Source of the DNA: a bacterium
Lineage (GTDB): Bacteria > Cyanobacteriota > Vampirovibrionia > Gastranaerophilales > Gastranaerophilaceae
Assembly (NCBI GenBank): GCA_017480425.1
Contig: JAFVAR010000018.1
Coordinates: forward strand, 38,175 to 102,174
Direction: 5' to 3'
DNA length: 64,000 bases
Part shown: positions 8,072-17,875 of the stretch, one piece after another
Numbering within the stretch: position 1 is the first letter of the stretch
How the letters are laid out: each line of letters opens with the position of its first letter
Notes under the pieces: model-generated
What the model saw: the letters and a program-made list of their open reading frames with translations, nothing else
Told to the model about the DNA's origin: nothing
Databases searched by the model: none
Position numbers and translations under genes: made by a program

Positions 8072-10489
8072 ATGAATATTACTTATGACAGGTATTCTTT
8101 AATAATAGACGGAGAACGTGTTTTTATAAGAAGCGGAGCTTTTCATTATTTTCGTACCCCTGGAGAAGAACTTGCCAGAGACCGTTTTATGAAAATGAAA
8201 TCCGGCGGATATAATGCTGTCGACATATATTTCAATTGGAACTATCATAGTTCTGCTCCGGGAGAGTATGATTTTAGCGGAATTAAAGATGTAAGAAAAG
8301 TTTTAAATGCGGCTAAGGAAGCAGGTTTGTTTGTTATTGCCCGTCCGGGACCATTTATAAACGCAGAAGTTAATGCAGGCGGTCTCCCGTTTTGGTTGTT
8401 AAGGATGGAAGATGTTGTTCCAAGAAACAGAGTAGGCACTGAATATCGGTATTCGCCTAAATATATGCAGTATATTTCCGAATGGTACGACCATATAATA
8501 CCGATTATAAAAGAGTTTGATAATGTAATTCTTTTTCAGATAGAAAACGAGTATGCAACGGATACTATGGAAGAAGATTATATGAAAGAACTCTATAAAA
8601 TGGTAAGAGACAGAGGTATTACATGCCCAATTTTCCATAATGATGCGTATTTTGCAGGTTTATGGGCTGATTGTATTGATATTTATGCGTTGGATTTATA
8701 TCCGTACATAAATCCTAATCAAAACTGGAAACAAGATAGTTTTTGTTTCGATACTCTGGATAATGTTGAAGAAATATTTCGTTCTGCAAAAGAGGATTCG
8801 CCTCCGTTTATAGCGGAAATGCAATCAGGTTGGTTTGATAAGTGGGATGGTTCGGGATACAAGCATATAAGAGATGCTTTGGGAGATGAGCATATTAATA
8901 TAATGACAAAAACTGCTTTATCGCAAGGCGTCACGCTATTTAATCATTATATGACAGTCGGCGGCACAAATTGGGGAGACTTGGCTTGTGATGAAGTTTA
9001 TACAAGTTATGAATTTACCGCTCCTATTGATGAATACGGTGTTTTACAAAATAATTTTTATAAAGCAAAAGAAATTAATTATTTTATAGATTCGTTTGGT
9101 TTTTCATGCACAGAGCCGAAAGATATTGATTTTTATGAAGAAAATATTTATGCCAAAATGCGCCACGATAATTCTAATGATTGTGATTGGCTTTTTGTGC
9201 GGAATATGAATGATGAATTAAAAGAAATAAATCTTCCCAACGGTAAAAAAGCTACACTTAAACCTTATGACATGAAAATTTGCCCTGTTAATTTGAAGCT
9301 CAAAGGGTGTGAAATAGAGTTTTCTGATGTGGAAATTTTTGCAAAACTTGAAAATGAAAAAGAAGATGCAGTATTTATGATTGCGGACAAAAATGCAAAA
9401 ATTTTTATTAAAGACGGCGGTATTATAGACGGTGATAAAAAAGATTTTACAAATTACATATTTGAAAAAGACGGAAAGAAAACTCAAATAGTATTCTTAA
9501 CAAAAAATATGGCAGACAGAAGCTGGCTGTTAAATAACAAGATGATATTTAATGCTGATTATGTTCTTCCAAACGGAGCAGCTGCAGTTGATAAAAATAC
9601 AGAGATTGGATATTACGATTTGAAATACAAGTTCTCGAAGAAACCTTGCATTGTTAATGAATTCAAGAATTATTCAAAACCTGAAAAATTAAAAATATCC
9701 GAGATAGAATTTTGCGCTCCGGAAATTGATTCGGATTATGATTATTCTTCGTGGAAAACAGTTAAGGATAAAACGGACTCACTTTCTTGTGAGTTATATG
9801 ATGAATTTGTTTGGTACAAGTGTAAAATTCCGGATAATTTAACGGAAATTACTTTAAGTGCAAGGCATCTTTTTGCCGTATATATTAACGGAAAAGAAGT
9901 TTTGAACAGAAACAGTTATAAACTTGAAAAGCTTCAAGAAGTGCCAGAAACGATTTCTATTCCGTTAAATAATAAAATCCTGTCAAAAAAATTAAATGAG
10001 CTAACGATACTTGTTCAAAATATTGGTTTTGATAAAGGTTTTTCAGGAGATACTAATAATCCAAGGGGGCTTGTTTTATTTGAAACAGAACCGAAAATAC
10101 CTGTTGAATTCAAGGTTTGTGAAAAACTTTCAATCGAGAGAAGTAAAAAGTATGAGAGTGAAAATCCTTATTTAACAAAAATCACCGCACATTTTGATGT
10201 CGAATTTAAACAAAATGTGTTTTTTGCGAAATATTTATCACTGGAAGATTTTAAATATCGCAGAGCTACAATATATTTAAATGGTGTAAAAATAGGGCGT
10301 TACATAAAACGAACTCACGTACAGGAAAAATTTTATTTGATAAATGAGTTCTTAAAACCTCATAATACCTTGGAAATAGTTGTATGGGAAAAAGATAAAA
10401 ATGTAAAATCCCCTTGGGGCTTTAAATTTGACATGAAAAATGTTAAAATGGTAATAGGTACAGAGAAAATGTACCAGCTGTTTAAATAA
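8072..10489 (+). CDS. Glycoside hydrolase family 35 beta-galactosidase
   Basis: 805 residues with no signal peptide, so probably cytoplasmic. The N-terminal (beta/alpha)8 barrel opens with the GH35 hallmark (RSGAFHYFRTP, then YNAVDIYFNWNYH). The acid/base glutamate is in QIENEY (about 158) and the nucleophile glutamate in FIAEMQSGW (about 250). The C-terminal 400 residues are beta-rich accessory domains ending in LEIVVWEKD. The enzyme removes terminal beta-galactose from oligosaccharides, fitting a host-associated or gut niche. It has its own promoter and is separate from the upstream operon. Confidence 0.9.
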   Translation: MNITYDRYSLIIDGERVFIRSGAFHYFRTPGEELARDRFMKMKSGGYNAVDIYFNWNYHSSAPGEYDFSGIKDVRKVLNAAKEAGLFVIARPGPFINAEVNAGGLPFWLLRMEDVVPRNRVGTEYRYSPKYMQYISEWYDHIIPIIKEFDNVILFQIENEYATDTMEEDYMKELYKMVRDRGITCPIFHNDAYFAGLWADCIDIYALDLYPYINPNQNWKQDSFCFDTLDNVEEIFRSAKEDSPPFIAEMQSGWFDKWDGSGYKHIRDALGDEHINIMTKTALSQGVTLFNHYMTVGGTNWGDLACDEVYTSYEFTAPIDEYGVLQNNFYKAKEINYFIDSFGFSCTEPKDIDFYEENIYAKMRHDNSNDCDWLFVRNMNDELKEINLPNGKKATLKPYDMKICPVNLKLKGCEIEFSDVEIFAKLENEKEDAVFMIADKNAKIFIKDGGIIDGDKKDFTNYIFEKDGKKTQIVFLTKNMADRSWLLNNKMIFNADYVLPNGAAAVDKNTEIGYYDLKYKFSKKPCIVNEFKNYSKPEKLKISEIEFCAPEIDSDYDYSSWKTVKDKTDSLSCELYDEFVWYKCKIPDNLTEITLSARHLFAVYINGKEVLNRNSYKLEKLQEVPETISIPLNNKILSKKLNELTILVQNIGFDKGFSGDTNNPRGLVLFETEPKIPVEFKVCEKLSIERSKKYESENPYLTKITAHFDVEFKQNVFFAKYLSLEDFKYRRATIYLNGVKIGRYIKRTHVQEKFYLINEFLKPHNTLEIVVWEKDKNVKSPWGFKFDMKNVKMVIGTEKMYQLFK

Positions 10490-10503
10490 TATGAGGTATG
10501 AGA

Positions 10504-10869
10504 ATGGCAATTGTCCCCGAATTTTTAATTAAGCGCATTTACCAAAAGGGTTCTCTTAAAAAACTTGATGACGGTGCAAGCGTTGTTTTGAAAAATGTTT
10601 TAGGCCCCGGTTTTATAAGTGGTTTTAATTATGTAAAAATAAATGATACTGTTTTTGAGCCTAAAGATGTAAAATTTGTAACTAACGGTCAAGAATTATC
10701 GGGGATTGAGGTATCAGAGGAACATCCTATAGCATTCAGGCTCGGGCAAAGCGGAACTCTGATTATGTCAGGCAAAAGCTGTATCATTGAAGGAATTAAC
10801 AAAATTGTTATAGAAGCAATGAATCCTGAGGCTGGCAGAGTTGAGTTAAAAATAGAAGATGTTGCCTAG
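10504..10869 (+). CDS. Small conserved protein of unknown function (VPEFLIKRIY type)
   Basis: 121 residues beginning MAIVPEFLIKRIYQKGSLKK. I choose ATG 10504 because GAGG (10493-10496) is well spaced for it and too close for ATG 10498. There is no membrane segment or signal peptide; the predicted make-up is mostly beta strand. The opening resembles a small conserved protein found mainly in archaea and some bacteria, which I cannot assign to a reaction. It starts 14 nt after the beta-galactosidase stop and is probably co-transcribed. Its TAG overlaps the stop of the opposing gene in a shared CTAG. Confidence 0.7.
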   Translation: MAIVPEFLIKRIYQKGSLKKLDDGASVVLKNVLGPGFISGFNYVKINDTVFEPKDVKFVTNGQELSGIEVSEEHPIAFRLGQSGTLIMSGKSCIIEGINKIVIEAMNPEAGRVELKIEDVA

Positions 10870-11798
10870 TTCTTTGTTTTGAACATTATAAGGGATGCGC
10901 AACATAAGATGGTTGCTCCGATAAAAACTTCTATAGGAAAAGTTAATATCAGTGTTTCATCTAATATCATTGGAATAAGCAGTATTGCACCTGCAGGAGG
11001 AAAATTAATTTTAATTTTATTGAGTGCAATGAATAAAATTATACATGCAATTCCCGTGCATAAAGATAAGGGAAGTCCAAATGTGATATTAATAAGATAT
11101 CTTACAAGACACCCGGTGAGGGCGGAAAATGTCATCAAACCTACTATATAGTGAGGTTTTTTTCTTGCAGGACTTTTTGTATTTGCAAGCTCTGTATACA
11201 TAACTATCAGCGGAGGTGCAAGAAAATATATTTGGTGGCTTTTAAATGGTATCAGAGCTATTAAGCCGAATACCAATAAAAGTTTTAGCCATTTAATGAT
11301 TTGTTTTTTGATATCAAACATGCAGGGAATGAATTTATTTACCGGCCTCAGATGAAATTTTTCCATAATCCATTGTGCTAATATAATAATCAATGCCATA
11401 AAAGACACCGAAATCGGGTATATCCAACTCTTTGTACCTAAGTATACAGGCAGAATGCAGGCTGAAATTATCGGAACAAAATTTGTTTCAAATAAGGTTA
11501 GAATAACACCGGTGAATCCAAAGCATATACATACTTGAAAAAACATTGGCAGATTTATATACCTTACAGTCAAAACTCCAAATAAAGCTGCTGCGGACAT
11601 AAGAATAAATATACGTCTTTTATTGGTTTTCCAAGGTTGTTTCTCTGAGATCCAGGCACCAATTGTAAGAGCACAAATTTCGGGGAAAATTATTTCTTTT
11701 TCTCCGCTTAATTCTGCAACAAAAACCATGACAAGAGCCATAAGGATTCCGAAAATATACCTTTCGACTCTCACTCTTTTAAGTATTTCGGCATTCAT
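10866..11798 (-). CDS. Polytopic membrane protein, unknown
   Basis: 310 residues that are almost entirely hydrophobic helices, about nine or ten membrane segments, with short charged loops (KQPWKTNKRR, NTKSPARKKPHY). FPPAGAILLIPMIL near the C-terminus recalls the HPP membrane family, and the two halves look weakly alike, so it might be an internal duplication. No transport motif is clear. It is convergent with the upstream gene (stops share the CTAG at 10866-10869) and divergent from the Na+-symporter gene that follows. Confidence 0.75.
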   Translation of the reverse strand: MNAEILKRVRVERYIFGILMALVMVFVAELSGEKEIIFPEICALTIGAWISEKQPWKTNKRRIFILMSAAALFGVLTVRYINLPMFFQVCICFGFTGVILTLFETNFVPIISACILPVYLGTKSWIYPISVSFMALIIILAQWIMEKFHLRPVNKFIPCMFDIKKQIIKWLKLLLVFGLIALIPFKSHQIYFLAPPLIVMYTELANTKSPARKKPHYIVGLMTFSALTGCLVRYLINITFGLPLSLCTGIACIILFIALNKIKINFPPAGAILLIPMILDETLILTFPIEVFIGATILCCASLIMFKTKN

Positions 11799-11890
11799 AT
11801 AACTATGCTAAAACAATAATGCGTAATATTCAAATATTCTTCTTTTTATATTATAATTTAGTTAACTTAAATAAGAAGAGTTAATGTTGT

Positions 11891-13195
11891 ATGGAAAATA
11901 ACAGACCAAGCTGGACATCAAGATGTTCATTTATACTTGCGGCAGTTGGTTCTGCTGTCGGGTTAGGAAATATTTGGAGATTTCCTTATATAATGGGGCA
12001 AAATGGTGGCGCCGTTTTTCTTCTGATTTATTTATGTTTGATTCTGACACTATGTTTTATACCGTTGGTAGCAGAGTTGGCATTTGGAAAATTTACAAAA
12101 AAAGAATGTATTGGTGCGTATGAATCTGTAAATCCAAAGTTTAAGTTTTTGGGAATGCTGAATCCATTAACAGGAATTTTAATTTCTTCATTTTATTTTG
12201 TTGTTGGCGGATGGATAATAAATTACATATTAATTAATTTTTCTTTTTCGCAAATAACAGATTTTTCCGGATATTTTTCTGATTTTATTCAAAATTCTTA
12301 CGCTGTTTGTGTGTATACTTTATTATTCTTGTTTTTGTGTATATTTTTTACGGCGAGAGGAATAAAGAAAGGAATAGAATTTGCGAATAATATACTAATG
12401 CCTTTGTTTGCAGTAATTATGGTATGTTTAATCAGTTTTTCTCTGACTCTTCCCAATGCGTATCTGGGCTTAGAATATATGTTTAAGCCGGATTTTTCTA
12501 AAATAAACGGTCAAATGTTTTTGGCAGCACTCGGTCAGGCTTTATTCACGTTGAGTATCGGAATGGGAGCGCTGCTAACATACGGAAGCTACATTAAAGA
12601 TGATAAAGGTATAACAAAATCGGCATATACAATAATTTTATCGGATACGTTTTTTGCTTTAATGGCAGGTATAATGATTTTTCCTGCAATATTTTCTTTT
12701 GGTTTGGAGCCGAATTCCGGCGCAGGTTTAGTTTTTGTGACACTTCCTTATATATTTGCTCAAATCCCAAACGGTAACATTGTTTCTGCGGCTTTCTTTA
12801 TACTTCTTCTGGCTGCTGCTATTACGTCAGGTATAAGTATTCTTGAAGTTGATGTCGCCGCTTTTTCCGAAAGGTTAAAAATTTCACGTAAAAAAGCTTG
12901 TACTATGCTTTTTGGAATTATATCTCTTATAGCAATTCCTGCATCGTTGTCTTTTGGGGTATTGAAAGATTTTACTCTGCTTAATAAAACGATTTTCGAC
13001 TTTTTGGATTTTATAACTTCAAGTTTTCTAATGCCGTTAAACGCTTTTGTTCTTTGTATAATAGCAGGTTGGTTTTTACATATAAAAGGTATCTTATTTA
13101 CAAGAAGCAAGTTTCTGGGCTGGTTATTTGATATAGGTTTAAAATTTGTCGTACCTGCGATTATGCTTTGCTTGCTTTATGTCGGACTTAAGTAA
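11891..13195 (+). CDS. Sodium-dependent amino acid transporter (NSS/SNF family)
   Basis: 434 residues, about 11 membrane helices. The N-terminus carries the LeuT-fold signature: WTSRCSFILAAVGSAVGLGNIWRFPY, whose AAVGSAVGLGNIWRFP core lines the Na+ and substrate sites of helix 1, followed by NGGAVFLLIY. Length and lack of a twelfth helix resemble bacterial TnaT/MhsT-type members. It imports a hydrophobic amino acid with Na+; the specific substrate is unknown. It is convergent with the CstA-like gene, the two stop codons being directly adjacent. Confidence 0.92.
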   Translation: MENNRPSWTSRCSFILAAVGSAVGLGNIWRFPYIMGQNGGAVFLLIYLCLILTLCFIPLVAELAFGKFTKKECIGAYESVNPKFKFLGMLNPLTGILISSFYFVVGGWIINYILINFSFSQITDFSGYFSDFIQNSYAVCVYTLLFLFLCIFFTARGIKKGIEFANNILMPLFAVIMVCLISFSLTLPNAYLGLEYMFKPDFSKINGQMFLAALGQALFTLSIGMGALLTYGSYIKDDKGITKSAYTIILSDTFFALMAGIMIFPAIFSFGLEPNSGAGLVFVTLPYIFAQIPNGNIVSAAFFILLLAAAITSGISILEVDVAAFSERLKISRKKACTMLFGIISLIAIPASLSFGVLKDFTLLNKTIFDFLDFITSSFLMPLNAFVLCIIAGWFLHIKGILFTRSKFLGWLFDIGLKFVVPAIMLCLLYVGLK

Positions 13196-14626
13196 TTAAT
13201 TCTTTTGCCATTTTTTTCTGATGTATAAGAATGTTGCAAGTGTGAGGCAAGCTCCGATTATTTCTGCAATATTCAGCGGCAGGTTAAATCCGATTTTTTC
13301 GGTGAATATAAATGACATTGTTATAAACACATAGAAAAGTGCCGGAAGTAGTGTTACATAGTGATTCTTTCCGTTTTTAGCCAAATAAATTGTCCCGCAT
13401 AATAATGTAGGAATAGCAATAAGCTGGTTAAAGAAAGTGAAGTATCGCCATATTAATCCGAAACTGTTGGCATTTGTTTTTGCCCAAACAAGAATTGACA
13501 AAACGCATATTACAATAGGAATAACAATAATGAGCCTGTTTATAATTTTTTTCTGTTCCAAACTTAATGCGTCAGCAATTGTAATTCTCAATCCCCTTAA
13601 AGCCGTGTCTCCTGATGTAATAGGAAGGATAATGATTGCAAGAGTTACAATGAAAGCCAAATTAAACGGTACAAATTTATTTGCAATGATATTAACTACG
13701 TTTGCAGTTCCGATGATATTTTGCGGAACAAGATTTAGTGAATATACATCCATTGCAGCGGCAGCCCAAATTATAGCTATCAAAGATTCCATACACATCA
13801 TTCCGTAAAATATTCTTTTTCCGTCTTTTTCATTTTTGACAGTTCTGGAAATTATTGTTGCCTGAGTTGAATGAAATCCTGACAAAAGACCGCAGCTTAC
13901 TGTCATAAAGAACATAGGAATAATAGGAAGATTATTTGGGTGCATGTTGTACTTTGCAAGGCTGAAATTTTCCAGATTTACTCCGTTTGTGAAGAATCCA
14001 ATTAATACAAGTCCCGTGCCCAAAATTAACATTGCTCCGAGAACAGGATAAAATTTACCTATGATTTTGTCTATAGGGAAAAGTGTCGCAAATACAAAGT
14101 ATAAAAGAATTACAATGTAACTTCCCAAAACTTTCGGGTCAGAGATTACAAAATCTTTAACTCCGAAAAACCTTTCGACAAAGATGTCTCCTGCCGTATA
14201 TACAAAAACTGTAGCGAGCAAAAGCAGCATTATTGAAACTATAAAAATAAATATTTTAAATGCGTTGTGCCCTATATATTTATCTATAAGCCCGGTTATT
14301 TGAGCTCCGTTATTCCGCATTGAAAGCATTCCTGCAAAATAGTCATGCACGCCGCCTGCAAAAATACACCCCAGAGGGATAAGGAAAAATGCAATAGGAC
14401 CAAAAAGAATCCCTTGTACTGCACCGATTATAGGCCCCATTCCGGCAATATTCAGTAAATGTATTAAAGCATTTTTGCCTTTTGACATTGGTACATAGTC
14501 TACGCCGTCATTCATTGCTTGTGCCGGAGTTTTTCTGTCATCAGGGGAAAACAGTTTTTCTATATATTTTGAGTACAAAATGTATCCACAAAATAAAATT
14601 AAAATTCCAAAAATAAAGCTTCTCAT
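13196..14626 (-). CDS. cstA: CstA-family peptide/pyruvate transporter (short form)
   Basis: 476 residues, about 13 hydrophobic segments. The pattern TPAQAMNDGVDYVPMSK, HLLNIAGMGPIIGAVQG and GGVHDYFAGMLSMRN is specific to the carbon-starvation protein family. It lacks the long C-terminal region of E. coli CstA and matches the compact form common in anaerobes. The family takes up peptides or pyruvate. No clear Shine-Dalgarno is seen before the ATG at 14626. The convergent neighbour is an amino acid symporter, so both may serve nitrogen/carbon scavenging. Confidence 0.88.
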   Translation of the reverse strand: MRSFIFGILILFCGYILYSKYIEKLFSPDDRKTPAQAMNDGVDYVPMSKGKNALIHLLNIAGMGPIIGAVQGILFGPIAFFLIPLGCIFAGGVHDYFAGMLSMRNNGAQITGLIDKYIGHNAFKIFIFIVSIMLLLLATVFVYTAGDIFVERFFGVKDFVISDPKVLGSYIVILLYFVFATLFPIDKIIGKFYPVLGAMLILGTGLVLIGFFTNGVNLENFSLAKYNMHPNNLPIIPMFFMTVSCGLLSGFHSTQATIISRTVKNEKDGKRIFYGMMCMESLIAIIWAAAAMDVYSLNLVPQNIIGTANVVNIIANKFVPFNLAFIVTLAIIILPITSGDTALRGLRITIADALSLEQKKIINRLIIVIPIVICVLSILVWAKTNANSFGLIWRYFTFFNQLIAIPTLLCGTIYLAKNGKNHYVTLLPALFYVFITMSFIFTEKIGFNLPLNIAEIIGACLTLATFLYIRKKWQKN

Positions 14627-14707
14627 AGTTAGATTATATCATATAAAATAAATTACAAGTAATAAAAAATTGTGTTAAAATATTTAAAGGAATTAAAGGA
14701 GGAAGCT

Positions 14708-15217
14708 ATGATAGACAAAAAATTAGAAGAAGCATTTAATGACCAAATTAATAAAGAATTCTATTCTGAATATTTATATTTGGCTATGAAAACAAAATTT
14801 ATGGAATGGAATTTGCAAGGTTTTGTAAATTGGTTTAACGTTCAAGTTCAAGAAGAACATGCTCATGGAATGGGAATGTTTGACTATTTGGATGAAAGAG
14901 GCGGAAACATCGATTTGCGTGCAATTGACAGACCGGAAGTTAAAGGTAACACACCTCTTGAAATTTTTGAACACGTACTTGAACACGAGCAATATGTAAC
15001 TTCAAGAATTAATCATCTTGCTGATGTGGCTGAGGAAGTTAAAGACAGAGCAGCTCTGCACCTTTTGGACTGGTATATTAAAGAACAAGTTGAAGAAGAA
15101 GCTAATGTTAGCGGACTTCTTGCTACTTTAAGACTTATCGGAGATGATAAAAAGGCATTGTTAATGCTTGATAAAGACTTGGCAGCAAGAACTTTTGTAC
15201 AGCCTGTAATCGGTTAG
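14708..15217 (+). CDS. ftnA: Bacterial ferritin (iron storage)
   Basis: 169-residue non-haem ferritin that oxidises Fe(II) and stores it in a 24-subunit shell. Ferroxidase ligands are visible in order: E in NKEFYSEYLYLAM, the EEHAHG pair, then the later EQVEEEANV helix. I choose ATG 14708 because an AAAGGAGGAAG Shine-Dalgarno lies 5-6 nt upstream and the protein then starts at the usual MIDKKLEEAFNDQ. It is a single-gene transcript closed by the hairpin at 15244. Confidence 0.95.
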   Translation: MIDKKLEEAFNDQINKEFYSEYLYLAMKTKFMEWNLQGFVNWFNVQVQEEHAHGMGMFDYLDERGGNIDLRAIDRPEVKGNTPLEIFEHVLEHEQYVTSRINHLADVAEEVKDRAALHLLDWYIKEQVEEEANVSGLLATLRLIGDDKKALLMLDKDLAARTFVQPVIG

Positions 15218-15243
15218 TATAGATAATAATCAGTTAATAAATG

Positions 15244-15276
15244 AAGTGCACAACTATAAAATTGTGCACTTTTATT
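15244..15276 (+). terminator. Rho-independent terminator after ferritin
   Basis: Perfect 10-bp stem AAGTGCACAA / TTGTGCACTT with an 8-nt loop, followed by TTATTATTG. Confidence 0.8.
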
Positions 15277-15365
15277 ATTGTTACAAAATACCTGTCAAGT
15301 TGCGCTTAGGATTTATTTATGTTAGTATCAGAAAAAAGTAGAATATATACAATTAAGGAGTTACT

Positions 15366-15923
15366 ATGATTTCAGTAAACGATTTAAAGAATGGCTTAAC
15401 ATTAGAATTAGATAACGGACTTTGGACTGTTGTTGAATTTTTGCATGTAAAACCCGGAAAAGGTGCTGCTTTTGTTAGAACAAAACTTAAAAACGTTGAA
15501 TCAGGAAACGTTGTTGAAAAAACATTCAGAGCAGGTGAAAAGGTTGCAAAAGCAATGTTAGACAGACGTGAAATGCAATATCTTTATAAAGAAGGTGCTG
15601 ATTACGTTATGATGGATAATGAAACTTATGAACAAATTCAAATAACAGAAGATCAAGTCGGAGACGGTAAAAAATATCTTAAAGAAAATATGATAGTTCA
15701 AGTTTTAAAACATGATTCAAGAATTATTGGTGTAGATATTCCGGCTCACGTTGAACTTCAAGTTGTTGACACTCCTCCTGCTGAAAAGGGTAATACTGCT
15801 CAAGGCGGTTCAAAACCTGCTACACTTGAAACAGGTGCAGTTGTTCAAGTTCCGTTCTTTGTATCAAACGGTGACATGATTAGAGTAGATACAAGAACTA
15901 ACGAATATTTAGACAGATGCTAA
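15366..15923 (+). CDS. efp: Translation elongation factor P
   Basis: 185 residues, the standard EF-P length. It rescues ribosomes stalled at polyproline. Three OB-like domains are present; the domain I tip PGKGAAF places the modifiable lysine at K32 (equivalent to E. coli K34), and the C-terminus ends in GDMIRVDTRTNEYLDR. AAGGAG lies 6 nt before the ATG. It stands directly before accB-accC, a gene order known from other bacteria. Confidence 0.96.
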   Translation: MISVNDLKNGLTLELDNGLWTVVEFLHVKPGKGAAFVRTKLKNVESGNVVEKTFRAGEKVAKAMLDRREMQYLYKEGADYVMMDNETYEQIQITEDQVGDGKKYLKENMIVQVLKHDSRIIGVDIPAHVELQVVDTPPAEKGNTAQGGSKPATLETGAVVQVPFFVSNGDMIRVDTRTNEYLDRC

Positions 15924-15937
15924 GGAAGTAATTTGGC

Positions 15938-15970
15938 GGTGAATAAGTTATTATTAATTACTTATTCACC
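15938..15970. repeat. Perfect inverted repeat between efp and accB
   Basis: Arms GGTGAATAAGT (15938-15948) and ACTTATTCACC (15960-15970) with an 11-nt AT loop. There is no following T-run on the plus strand, so it could be a weak terminator, an mRNA-stability hairpin or an operator. accB begins 21 nt later. Confidence 0.5.
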
Positions 15971-15990
15971 ATCCTTATAAAGGAGATATA

Positions 15991-16443
15991 ATGAAACTGG
16001 AACCAGAATATATAGAAAAATTAGCCAAAATAATTACTGATAACGGATTAACCGAAATATCGATGGAAGATGGCGACCAAGCAATAACAATAAGAAAAGA
16101 CTTGCCGGAAGTTATGATGGCACCTGCAGCAGCTTCAGTGTCACCTGCGGTTGTGCAATCTGCTCAACCTGCAAAAACGACGGAAGAAGCTCCGGCTGCT
16201 GAAGTTCAGGGCAAGGCAATAACATCGCCAATGGTGGGAACTTTCTATTCCGCTTCTTCGCCTGAAGCAGCGCCGTTTGTAGAAATCGGCAGTGAAGTCG
16301 CTGTAGGTGACGTTGTTTGTATTATTGAAGCAATGAAGTTAATGAATGAAATCAAGTCTGAGCAGACAGGAAAAGTGGTTAAAATTTGTGTTAAAAACGG
16401 CGACCCTGTTGAGTTTGGTCAAGTCTTGATGTATGTAGAGTAG
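15991..16443 (+). CDS. accB: Biotin carboxyl carrier protein of acetyl-CoA carboxylase
   Basis: 150 residues. It carries CO2-biotin between biotin carboxylase and carboxyltransferase in the first step of fatty acid synthesis. The N-terminal helical part is followed by an Ala/Pro-rich linker (about 46-72) and the biotinyl domain with EAMKLMNEI, biotin on K116. AAGGAGAT precedes the ATG. accC follows after about 80 nt, as is common. Confidence 0.96.
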   Translation: MKLEPEYIEKLAKIITDNGLTEISMEDGDQAITIRKDLPEVMMAPAAASVSPAVVQSAQPAKTTEEAPAAEVQGKAITSPMVGTFYSASSPEAAPFVEIGSEVAVGDVVCIIEAMKLMNEIKSEQTGKVVKICVKNGDPVEFGQVLMYVE

Positions 16444-16522
16444 TACGTAAATTGTGATTAGTGAATTGTGAATAGATTGATGAATCACAAGTCACTGTTT
16501 ATAATTTATGGCAAGGATAATT

Positions 16523-17872
16523 ATGTTTAAACGAGTATTAATAGCAAATAGAGGGGAGATTGCAGTAAGAGTTATAAGAGCTTGCAGAGAACTCGGAATT
16601 CCTACTGTAGCGATATATTCACAAGCTGATGCAGAATCACTGCATGTAAGGTTGGCAACGGATGCCTTTTGTATAGGCCCTGCGCCAAGTATTGACAGTT
16701 ATTTGAATATTCCTTCGATAATTTCAACCGCATTAATGGCAGGATGTGATGCGATTCATCCAGGGTATGGGTTTCTGTCTGAAAGAGCAGAATTTGCCGA
16801 AATTTGTGCAATGTATGGCATTAAATTTATCGGCCCTACTGCAGAATCAATGCGCAAAATGGGTGACAAAGCAACTGCAAGAAAAACAATGATAGAAAAT
16901 AATGTTCCTGTCACTCCGGGAACCGGTATTATACGCTCTGTTCAACAAGCAAATGATTTTGCGAAAAGTGCCGGGTATCCTATTATCCTTAAAGCAACAG
17001 CAGGTGGCGGCGGGAAAGGTATGAGGGTCGTCAGAAGTGATGATGAATTGGAATCAAGTTTAAATTTATGCCGCCAGGAAGCTCAAAATTTCTTTGGAAA
17101 TCCTGATGTATATGCAGAAAAATTCCTTGAAAATCCAAGACATATAGAAGTGCAAATTATTGCAGACTCATATGGTAACGTTATTCACCTCGGTGAACGT
17201 GACTGTTCTATTCAAAGACGTCATCAAAAATTGTTGGAAGAAGCTCCTTCTCCTGCAATTGATGAAGAAACTCGTAAAGAAATGGGTGCGGCTGCGGTTA
17301 GAGCTGCAAAAGCCGTTAATTATGAAGGAGCAGGAACTTGTGAATTCTTACTTGATCATGACGGAAAATGGTATTTTATGGAAATGAATACCCGAGTTCA
17401 GGTTGAGCACTGTGTATCTGAAATGATATCTCAGATAGATATTGTAAGAGAACAAATTCTTGTCGCATCGGGAGAAAAACTCGGTTATACGCAAGATGAT
17501 GTTAAGTTAAGAGGACATGCTATTGAATGTCGTATTAATGCCGAAGACCCTGATAATGATTTTATGCCTTGTCCGGGTAAGATTGACGGATATTTTGCTC
17601 CGGGTGGATTTGGTATAAGAGTTGATTCTCACGTGTATCCGGGGTATTCGATTCCTCCGTATTATGATTCAATGATAGGAAAATTAATTTGCTGGGGTGA
17701 AAACCGTAAGCAGGCAAGACGCAGAATGTATCAAGCTTTAAAAGAATATGTTGTTACCGGTGTAAAAACAACTATTCCTTTCCATCAGGAAATTATTGAA
17801 GATGAAGTATTTAAAAGCGGAGAATTCAATACCGGATTTATTGAAGAATTTTATAAGAGAAAAGAAAAATAA
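16523..17872 (+). CDS. accC: Biotin carboxylase subunit of acetyl-CoA carboxylase
   Basis: 449 residues. It carboxylates biotin on AccB using ATP and bicarbonate. The ATP-grasp features are the glycine loop KATAGGGGKGMR, the HIEVQIIAD strand and the catalytic EMNTRVQVEH. I choose ATG 16523, which has AAGGA about 7 nt upstream and gives the conserved start MFKRVLIANRGEIAVR; an in-frame ATG at 16508 lacks a ribosome site. The short intergenic stretch before it holds imperfect direct repeats (TTGTGA/GTGAATTGTGAA). Confidence 0.96.
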   Translation: MFKRVLIANRGEIAVRVIRACRELGIPTVAIYSQADAESLHVRLATDAFCIGPAPSIDSYLNIPSIISTALMAGCDAIHPGYGFLSERAEFAEICAMYGIKFIGPTAESMRKMGDKATARKTMIENNVPVTPGTGIIRSVQQANDFAKSAGYPIILKATAGGGGKGMRVVRSDDELESSLNLCRQEAQNFFGNPDVYAEKFLENPRHIEVQIIADSYGNVIHLGERDCSIQRRHQKLLEEAPSPAIDEETRKEMGAAAVRAAKAVNYEGAGTCEFLLDHDGKWYFMEMNTRVQVEHCVSEMISQIDIVREQILVASGEKLGYTQDDVKLRGHAIECRINAEDPDNDFMPCPGKIDGYFAPGGFGIRVDSHVYPGYSIPPYYDSMIGKLICWGENRKQARRRMYQALKEYVVTGVKTTIPFHQEIIEDEVFKSGEFNTGFIEEFYKRKEK

Positions 17873-17875
17873 ATC

